From: Actinomadura fibrosa
Lineage (GTDB): Bacteria; Actinomycetota; Actinomycetes; Streptosporangiales; Streptosporangiaceae
Reading direction: 5' to 3'
Length of the DNA: 35,594 nt
Assembly (NCBI RefSeq): GCF_900659615.1
Contig: NZ_CAACUY010000079.1
Location: 1 to 35,594 of the forward strand
A model generated the notes under the pieces. That model made no database searches. It was not told the origin of the DNA and worked only from the letters and a program-made list of their open reading frames with translations. Every line of letters starts with the position of its first letter. The stretch's first letter is position 1. This document shows, piece by piece, positions 30,782 through 35,594 of this stretch. Position numbers and translations under genes: made by a program.

Positions 30782-32336
30782 TGTCGCGGTCCTTCCAGTA
30801 CGGGTCGCGCAGCTTGCGTTTGAGGAGCTTGCCGTTGGGCTCGCGCGGCATCGTCTCGATGAAGTCGATCGACTTCGGCCACTTCATCTTCGCGAGGCGC
30901 CCCTCCAGCGACGCGAGGATCTCCGCGGCCAGCTCCGGTCCCGGCGCGACGCCCTCGGCGGGCTCCACGACCGCCTTGATCTGCTCGCCCCACTCGTCGT
31001 CGGGGATCCCGAACACGGCGACGTCCGCGACCTTCGGATGGAGGGTGATCTCGTTCTCGATCTCGGCGGGATAGATGTTCGCGCCGCCCGAGATGATCAT
31101 GTCGGACTTGCGGTCGGACAGGAACAGGAAGCCGTCCTCGGTGAGGTAGCCGACGTCCCCGACGGTGAAGAAGCCGCGCAGCCGGTTCTTCTCCGTCTTC
31201 TCCCGGTCGCCCTTGTACTCGAACTCCGTCCCGGCCATCTTCATGTAGATCGTGCCGTGCGTCCCGATCGGGACCGGCTCGCCGTCGTCGTCCACGATGA
31301 GCAGCTCGGCGATCGGCCACGCCTTGCCGACCGTGCCGGGGTGCGCCCGCCAGTCCTGCGGGCTCGCGATCGTCCCGCCGCCCTCGGTCGCCGCGTAGTA
31401 CTCCCAGATGCAGTCGCCCCACCAGTCGAGCATCCGCTGCTTGATCGGCACCGGGCACGGCGCCGCCGCGTGGATCGCCCACTTCATCGACGACACGTCG
31501 TACTTGGCGCGGACGTCGTCCGGCAGCGCCAGCAGCCGCTTGAAGTGCGTCGGGACCATGTGCGTGTTGCTGACCCCGTGCTCCTGGATGAGCTTGAGGC
31601 ACTCCTCGGCGTCCCACCGGTCCGTGTAGACGAGCGTGTGCCCCATGTGCAGGGCCGAGCCGCCGAACTGCGTGACGGCCGTGTGGTAGTTCGGCGAGGT
31701 GATCAGGTGCGCCTGCTGCTCGCCCCCGGCGGGCCGCCCCGGGGTGATGCCGAACAGGGTCAGCAGGAACGTCATCAGCTCGGCGCTGTCGTCGGGGTCG
31801 ATCCCGGCGAGCCTGCGCCGCACGCCCTTCGGCCGCCCGGTCGTCCCGGACGTGTAGTGCATGGTCGCGCCGTTGCTGCGGTTCTCGGGCAGCGCGTCCG
31901 GCTGACCCTCGACGAGCTCCCCGTACGGACGGAACCCCTCGACCTCACCGAACGCGAACCGGCGCCGCGGGTCGAGGTTCGCCTCCTCCGCCGCCCGCGC
32001 GCCCTCCGCGCCGTACCGCTCGTGGACGAAGAACGCCTTGGCCTCGCTGTCGGCGACGATGTACCCGATCTCCGGCCCCGTCAGGTGCCAGTTGACCGGG
32101 GTGTAGTACCAGCCCGCCTGCAACGCCGCCAGGTAGAGGACGAGCCCCTCCACGCCGTTCGGGACGAGGCCGCAGATGCCGTCGCCGTCCTCCAGGCCCA
32201 GCCCGCGAAGTCCGTGGACGAGCCGGTTGGCGCGGGCCAGGAGGTCGCCCGCGGTGTACTGCGTCCCGTCCGGGTCGACGGCGGCGACCCACTCGGGATC
32301 GGCCTGCGCCAACCGCCAGAAGCCCAACGACCCCAT
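30771..32336 (-). CDS. AMP-forming acyl-CoA synthetase of the sterol operon
   Basis: A 521-aa ligase of the ANL family. The phosphate-binding loop reads YTSGTTGRPKGV; YYAATEGGG and GDVGYLTEDGFLFLSDRKSDMIISGGANIYPAEIE with a late PNGKLLKRKL follow, so it is complete. It does not show FadD19 hallmarks and resembles FadD4-type or bile-acid CoA ligase-type enzymes. It leads the minus-strand operon. The start at 32336 is preferred over 32393: GAGGGGA lies 7 bp upstream and the longer reading starts in the promoter region. The palindrome at 32348 lies just ahead. Confidence 0.8.
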   Translation of the reverse strand: MGSLGFWRLAQADPEWVAAVDPDGTQYTAGDLLARANRLVHGLRGLGLEDGDGICGLVPNGVEGLVLYLAALQAGWYYTPVNWHLTGPEIGYIVADSEAKAFFVHERYGAEGARAAEEANLDPRRRFAFGEVEGFRPYGELVEGQPDALPENRSNGATMHYTSGTTGRPKGVRRRLAGIDPDDSAELMTFLLTLFGITPGRPAGGEQQAHLITSPNYHTAVTQFGGSALHMGHTLVYTDRWDAEECLKLIQEHGVSNTHMVPTHFKRLLALPDDVRAKYDVSSMKWAIHAAAPCPVPIKQRMLDWWGDCIWEYYAATEGGGTIASPQDWRAHPGTVGKAWPIAELLIVDDDGEPVPIGTHGTIYMKMAGTEFEYKGDREKTEKNRLRGFFTVGDVGYLTEDGFLFLSDRKSDMIISGGANIYPAEIENEITLHPKVADVAVFGIPDDEWGEQIKAVVEPAEGVAPGPELAAEILASLEGRLAKMKWPKSIDFIETMPREPNGKLLKRKLRDPYWKDRDSAI

Positions 32337-32347
32337 CGGATTCCCCT

Positions 32348-32359
32348 CTGTGATCACAG
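32348..32359. promoter_or_regulatory. CTGTGATCACAG palindrome in the ligase leader
   Basis: A perfect 12-bp palindrome only 12 bp before the ligase start, overlapping its leader. It looks like a CRP half-site pair but lacks the 6-bp spacer, so CRP is unlikely. It may bind a GntR/TetR-type regulator or fold in the mRNA near the ribosome site. Confidence 0.4.
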
Positions 32360-32395
32360 TGGGCACCGTCACGTGCCGGCGCCCGGCTCCCAAAG

Positions 32396-32409
32396 TAGAT
32401 CACGTTCTC
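32396..32409. promoter_or_regulatory. KstR-like site for the ligase operon (imperfect)
   Basis: TAGATCACGTTCTC differs from the perfect site at 1812 (TAGAACACGTTCTA) at only two positions. It lies about 60 bp before the ligase start, close to a TACTTT-like -10 on the minus strand. It is part of a 20-bp block repeated with 15 matches at 32451 (shared tail GTTTTGT). Confidence 0.55.
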
Positions 32410-32450
32410 GTTTTGTCCGGCAAGCCCTACCGGTAGCGCAGACCCTTCAC

Positions 32451-32464
32451 TAGAATCTGTTCTT
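32451..32464. promoter_or_regulatory. KstR-like site for echA19 (imperfect)
   Basis: TAGAATCTGTTCTT keeps TAGAA and GTTCT of the KstR motif and sits 27 bp before the EchA19-like start. The first six bases also make a good -10 element (TAGAAT). The same GTTTTGT tail follows as at 32396, so both sites of this divergent promoter derive from one element. Confidence 0.5.
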
Positions 32465-32490
32465 GTTTTGTATCTGAGCTGGAGGAACCC

Positions 32491-33303
32491 ATGGCGGAGC
32501 GGCTACCGATCAGCACCGAGCACTGCACGGTGGAGCGCGACGGGCACGTCGTCATCGTCACGATGAACCGCCCCGAGGCCCGCAACGCGCTCAGCTCGGC
32601 GATGCTCGTCGGCCTCGCCGACGCCTGGGCCTACATGTCCGGCACGCCGGACGTCCGGGTCGGCATCCTCACCGGCGCCGACGGGACCTTCTGCGCGGGC
32701 GCCGACCTCAAGGCCATGGGGCAGCGGCCGGACGACCCCGAGCTCCAGGCGCGGATGGCCCGGATCACGAACTTCCACTGGAAGGGCCTGCTCCGCGAGG
32801 GCCAGCCGACCAAGCCGCTGATCTGCGCCGTCGAGGGCTACGCCGTCGCGGGCGGCACCGAGCTGCTCGTCGGCACCGACCTGCGCGTCGTCGCCGAGAG
32901 CGCCACCCTCGGGCTCTACGAGGCGAAGCGCGGCCTGTTCCCGATGGGCGGCTCCGCCATCCGCCTCCCCCGCCAGATCGGCTACGCCGCCGCCATGGAC
33001 ATCCTGCTCACCGCCCGGTCGGTGACCCCGCAGGAGGCCCTTGCCATGGGCCTGATCAACAAGATCGTCCCGGACGGCACGGCGCTCGCCGCGGCCCGCG
33101 AGCTCGCCGACCAGATCGCCGAATGCGGCCCGCTCGCCGTCCAGGCCATCCTCCGCACCTACCGCGAGACCCAGCACCTCGCGGAGGAGGAGGCCCTCAA
33201 GATCTCCGACGAGATCGGCTGGCCCGTCATCGGCTCGAAGGACGCCAAGGAGGGCTCGCTCGCCTTCAAGGAGAAGCGGCCCGCCGTCTTCAAGGGCGAG
33301 TGA
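32491..33303 (+). CDS. echA19: EchA19-like enoyl-CoA hydratase
   Basis: A 270-aa crotonase. It shares the EchA19 motifs MNRPEARNALS, GTFCAGADLKA (oxyanion hole), VEGYAVAGGTELLVGTDLRV, KRGLFPMGGSAIRLPRQIGY, and ends DAKEGSLAFKEKRPAVFKG. EchA19 hydrates enoyl-CoA intermediates of the sterol side chain. AGGAACCC before the ATG serves as ribosome site. It is transcribed away from the ligase-led operon, as fadD19 and echA19 are in Mycobacterium. Confidence 0.82.
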   Translation: MAERLPISTEHCTVERDGHVVIVTMNRPEARNALSSAMLVGLADAWAYMSGTPDVRVGILTGADGTFCAGADLKAMGQRPDDPELQARMARITNFHWKGLLREGQPTKPLICAVEGYAVAGGTELLVGTDLRVVAESATLGLYEAKRGLFPMGGSAIRLPRQIGYAAAMDILLTARSVTPQEALAMGLINKIVPDGTALAAARELADQIAECGPLAVQAILRTYRETQHLAEEEALKISDEIGWPVIGSKDAKEGSLAFKEKRPAVFKGE

Positions 33304-33328
33304 CCCCGTCCACGCGACACCCGCGCTC

Positions 33329-33361
33329 GGTAATGATTATAGTTCGGCTATAACCATTACC
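33329..33361. promoter_or_regulatory. Long palindrome before the CGNR gene
   Basis: Arms GGTAATGATTATAG (33329-33342) and CTATAACCATTACC (33348-33361) pair at 13 of 14 positions with a TTCGG loop. It is AT-rich against a GC-rich background and lies 18 bp upstream of the CGNR start. It follows the echA19 stop by 25 bp. It could be an autoregulatory operator or an echA19 terminator; its AT-rich arms and gene position favour an operator. Confidence 0.65.
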
Positions 33362-33379
33362 GCTTCCCAGGGGTGACGC

Positions 33380-33988
33380 GTGGAGATCCCTCTCGGCGAG
33401 TACGCGGCCGGCGCCGCGGTGGGGACCGACCTGGTCAACACCTCGCCGACCGTCCGCTCGTCCACCGGCGAGGCCCTGACCGGGCCGGACGCCCTCGCCG
33501 CGTTCCTCGCCGACCGCGGCGTCCGGCCCGACGCCCTCCCGGAGGGACGGCTCCCGTCCGCCGACGACCTCTTCGAGGTGCAGCTCCTCCGCCGCGAGGT
33601 GCGCGGCATCCTGGAGACCGAGACGGCGGACCAGGCCGTCGCGGGCGCGGGCGTCCTGATCCGGCGCGCGGGCCTCGCCCCGGTGCTGCGCCGCGACGGC
33701 AGTGGGGACGGTGGCGGGGACGGCGGCTGGCAGTGGCACGTCCCGACCGCGTCCGGCGCGCCGCTCGCCGAGGAGCTGGCCGCGCTCATCGGCGTCGGCC
33801 TCCTCGGCGTCGTCCGGACGCTGGGCCACGAGCGCTTCCGCGGCTGCGCCGCGCCGGACTGCCGCGGGGTGTTCGCCGACACCAGCCGCGGCGGGCGCCG
33901 CCGCTACTGCACGCAGGGCCTGTGCGGCAACCGCCTCAACGTCGCCAACCACCGCGCCCGGCAGCGGCTAGGGAGCGCGGCCCGATGA
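33380..33988 (+). CDS. CGNR zinc-finger DNA-binding regulator
   Basis: A 202-aa protein. The N-terminal ABATE-type ligand domain (about 1-145) is followed by the CGNR zinc finger at the C-terminus: C-A-A-P-D-C then YCTQGLCGNRLNVANHRARQ. This family is made of DNA-binding regulators, often autoregulated. GTG start at 33380 directly behind the palindrome at 33329. Overlaps the phosphatase gene by ATGA (33985-33988), so both are controlled together. Confidence 0.85.
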   Translation: MEIPLGEYAAGAAVGTDLVNTSPTVRSSTGEALTGPDALAAFLADRGVRPDALPEGRLPSADDLFEVQLLRREVRGILETETADQAVAGAGVLIRRAGLAPVLRRDGSGDGGGDGGWQWHVPTASGAPLAEELAALIGVGLLGVVRTLGHERFRGCAAPDCRGVFADTSRGGRRRYCTQGLCGNRLNVANHRARQRLGSAAR

Positions 33989-34440
33989 GCGACGAGCCCC
34001 TGGTTGGCGCGATCCGCCTCCCCGACGGAACGTGGGTCCGGGGGCGCGGCCTGCGCCGTCCCCTGCCGGACGGGCCGCTGCCCGACTTCGGCCTCTACCT
34101 CGGCTCCGGTCGCCTCCGCGCCCGCCACGACGCCGAGCTGACCTGGCCGCACGCGTGGCTCGACTGGCCGGACTTCGCCCTGCCCCGCGACCGCGACGCC
34201 GCCGTCCGGCACATCCGCGACCTGCACGGCCGTGCCCGCGACGGCGCCGCGGTCGAGGTCGCCTGCGGCGGCGGGGTCGGCCGGACGGGCACCGTCGTCG
34301 CCTGCCTCGCCGTCCTGTCCGGCGTGGACCCCGCGGACGCCGTCGCCTGGGCCCGGCGGCACCACCACCCCCGCGCCGTCGAGACGCCGTGGCAGCGCCG
34401 CTGGGTGCGCCGCTTCCCGGCCGGGGGGATCAGCGGTTGA
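33985..34440 (+). CDS. Small protein-tyrosine phosphatase
   Basis: A 151-aa dual-specificity-like phosphatase. The active site is ACGGGVGRTGTVVA (C-x5-R) with helix VVACLAVLSG after it. The general-acid aspartate is probably within the preceding LDWPDFALP loop. It is coupled to the CGNR gene by a 4-bp overlap. Together the pair may form a phosphorylation-linked switch, but the substrate is unknown. It ends 11 bp inside the convergent reductase gene. Confidence 0.8.
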   Translation: MSDEPLVGAIRLPDGTWVRGRGLRRPLPDGPLPDFGLYLGSGRLRARHDAELTWPHAWLDWPDFALPRDRDAAVRHIRDLHGRARDGAAVEVACGGGVGRTGTVVACLAVLSGVDPADAVAWARRHHHPRAVETPWQRRWVRRFPAGGISG

Positions 34441-35029
34441 CGCGGTAGGTCAGGTGCGTGACCAGATCGGTGCCCCACGGCTTCCCGACCGGCTCCAGGT
34501 CGACGTCCCCGACGCCCTCGAACAGCCGCTCCCCCGCACCGAGGACGACCGGCGCGACGTGCAGCCGCAGCTCGTCGATCGCCCCGGCCGCCAGGTACTG
34601 GTTGACCGTGTGCGCCCCGCCCGCGATGGCGACCGCGGCGTCGCCCGCCGCCTCCCGCGCCTGCGCGAGCGCCGCCTCGATCCCCTCGGTGACGAACGTG
34701 AACGTCGTGCCGCCCTTCATCTCCACCGGCTCGCGCTCGTGGTGGGTGAGGACGAACACGGGCGCGTGGTACGGCGGCTCGTCGCCCCACCAGCCGGTCC
34801 ACTCCAGGTCCCAGTCGCCGCGCGAGGGGCCGAACATGTTGCGGCCCATGATGAAGGCCCCCGCCGCGGTGATGCTCTCCAGCACCTCGGCGTGCGCCTC
34901 GGGCTCCTCGGTCATCCACCGGGTCAGGCGCCCGTCCTCGCCCTCGCCGAACGGCTTGTCCAGGCTCTGGTTCGGTCCCGCGGTGAAACCGTCCAGCGAC
35001 ACCGCCATGTCACAGGTGACCTTGCTCAT
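34430..35029 (-). CDS. RibD/DHFR-family reductase
   Basis: A 199-aa protein of the dihydrofolate reductase-like RibD C-terminal family. Landmarks are the N-terminal MAVSLDGFTAGPN, GRNMFGP, the NADPH-binding IAGGAHTVNQYL, and DELRLHVAPVVLGAGERLFEG. Members reduce diverse nitrogen heterocycles; the substrate cannot be predicted. Convergent with the phosphatase gene. Confidence 0.87.
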   Translation of the reverse strand: MSKVTCDMAVSLDGFTAGPNQSLDKPFGEGEDGRLTRWMTEEPEAHAEVLESITAAGAFIMGRNMFGPSRGDWDLEWTGWWGDEPPYHAPVFVLTHHEREPVEMKGGTTFTFVTEGIEAALAQAREAAGDAAVAIAGGAHTVNQYLAAGAIDELRLHVAPVVLGAGERLFEGVGDVDLEPVGKPWGTDLVTHLTYRVNR

Positions 35030-35312
35030 CTCTGCCTCCTCATTTCACTGCCTTCGCGACCGGCGCTCCTCGGCGCCGCTCACCAGGAAGTCGGAGTCCT
35101 CGCGCCCGCCTTGACATCCCGTCGCAAGAAATCAGAAAAAACTTCCGCGCGTGCGGCGGGACGCGTCCGAACCTCGCCGGACGGGCCGCCGGCTGAGCCG
35201 ATCCGCCAGAGGACCGTGGCGTCCGGGCGACGAACGGCCGGTTCCGGTTGACGCGCCGTCCGGCTCTGCGATGATCCGATTCCGCCGTCGGACCACCAGA
35301 GGGGACCCCGCC
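35030..35312. other. Gene-free region between the reductase and the repeat protein
   Basis: About 280 bp without a convincing gene. A perfect TTGACA (35111-35116) is followed by an AT-rich stretch (to about 35150), so a promoter could lie here, but no clear -10 is seen at 17 bp spacing. A 130-codon minus-strand reading across it is an artefact of the high GC. Confidence 0.4.
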
Positions 35313-35594
35313 GTGGCGGACCGCACCGGAGACGAACGCGAGCCGATCGACGCCGAGCAGCCCCACGACCTCGTCACCGCCCTGGAGCAGGCGGCGGAGG
35401 ACGACCCGGAGGCGGCCAGGGACCTCGGGCACCTGCTGCTCCAGACCACGTGGCTGGACGGCGGGTCCGAGGCCGAGGCGTGGCTGCGGCGCGCGACCGC
35501 CGCGCGGCCTGCGGACGTCCAGGCCGCCGTCCTGCTCGCGACCCTGCTGTCGCTCCAGTGCCGGCAGATCCGGGAGGCGCCGTGGGGCGGCGGG
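35313..35594 (+). CDS. Helical-repeat protein, truncated by the window edge
   Basis: At least 94 codons from GTG 35313, behind an AGAGGGGAC ribosome site, and open at the window end. Regular Ala/Leu-rich helices (LVTALEQAAEDDPEAARDL, EAWLRRATAARPADVQAAV) suggest TPR or Sel1-like repeats. An ATG 14 codons earlier lacks a ribosome site. Function unknown. Confidence 0.55.
   Translation, partial: MADRTGDEREPIDAEQPHDLVTALEQAAEDDPEAARDLGHLLLQTTWLDGGSEAEAWLRRATAARPADVQAAVLLATLLSLQCRQIREAPWGGG

Noticed and set aside
32348..32359. CRP site (TGTGATCACA).
   Set aside because: CRP sites need a 6-bp spacer between TGTGA and TCACA; here the halves are adjacent, so it is kept only as a generic palindrome.
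35040..35432. A 130-codon minus-strand frame at the right edge.
   Set aside because: It is antisense to the GTG-started repeat protein at 35313, which has a ribosome site and regular helices; the minus-strand frame has no recognisable features.
1..35594. tRNA, rRNA, CRISPR arrays, insertion sequences or prophage genes.
   Set aside because: No transposase or integrase motifs, no regularly spaced repeats with unique spacers and no cloverleaf-like genes were seen on either strand.

Overview
The window is very GC-rich, densely coded and uses frequent GTG starts. It has F420-type LLM oxidoreductases, WXG100-like secreted proteins, KstR-like operators and Ltp/FadD sterol genes. Together these point to an actinobacterial chromosome. 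A relative of Actinomadura/Thermomonospora is a reasonable guess, but this is inference because there is no rRNA or other marker gene here.

Layout. 1-4.3 kb: a 25-bp tandem repeat at the end of a PspC-domain gene; a coupled metallo-beta-lactamase-fold/HAD pair on the minus strand; and a plus-strand pair (APH-type phosphotransferase, conserved partner protein) behind a perfect KstR-like operator, followed by a tiny one-helix membrane protein. 4.3-13.4 kb, minus strand: a HesB-like gene and then what looks like one long polymorphic-toxin island. Read in the direction of transcription it starts with a small acidic protein, a WXG100-like DUF6507 protein and a 769-aa toxin. The toxin has a proline-rich linker and a C-terminal end carrying a possible PD-(D/E)xK nuclease signature. 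It is followed by a duplicated A-B-C module of candidate immunity/chaperone genes (copy 2 next to the toxin has a truncated B), a tandem pair of D genes, and an E-F (DUF6177-type) pair. No type VII secretion ATPase is in the window, so the export machinery must lie elsewhere.

13.4-26 kb: a strong terminator; an SDR-LLM oxidoreductase operon behind an ACTGAC-N2-GTCAGT operator; a divergent LysR/MFS pair; a DUF35-thiolase pair; a Ser/Thr kinase with an extracellular domain; a DoxX-like protein; a degenerate ABC ATPase, YhgE/Pip-type membrane protein and TetR operon behind a second ACTGAC-N2-GTCAGT operator; and a MarR regulator.

26-33.3 kb: a sterol side-chain cluster. On the minus strand it reads acyl-CoA ligase, tandem-DUF35 protein, Ltp4-like, Ltp3-like, FadD19-like, with an EchA19-like enoyl-CoA hydratase divergent. 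Gene content and order match the mycobacterial Rv3521-ltp4-ltp3 block and the fadD19/echA19 pair, which serve side-chain breakdown of C24-branched sterols. The divergent promoter has two KstR-like half-conserved sites, and the perfect site at 1812 may bring the 1.9-4.0 kb operon into the same regulon.

33.3-35.6 kb: a CGNR zinc-finger regulator coupled to a tyrosine phosphatase behind a near-perfect 14-bp-arm palindrome, a RibD-type reductase, and the start of a repeat protein cut by the window end.
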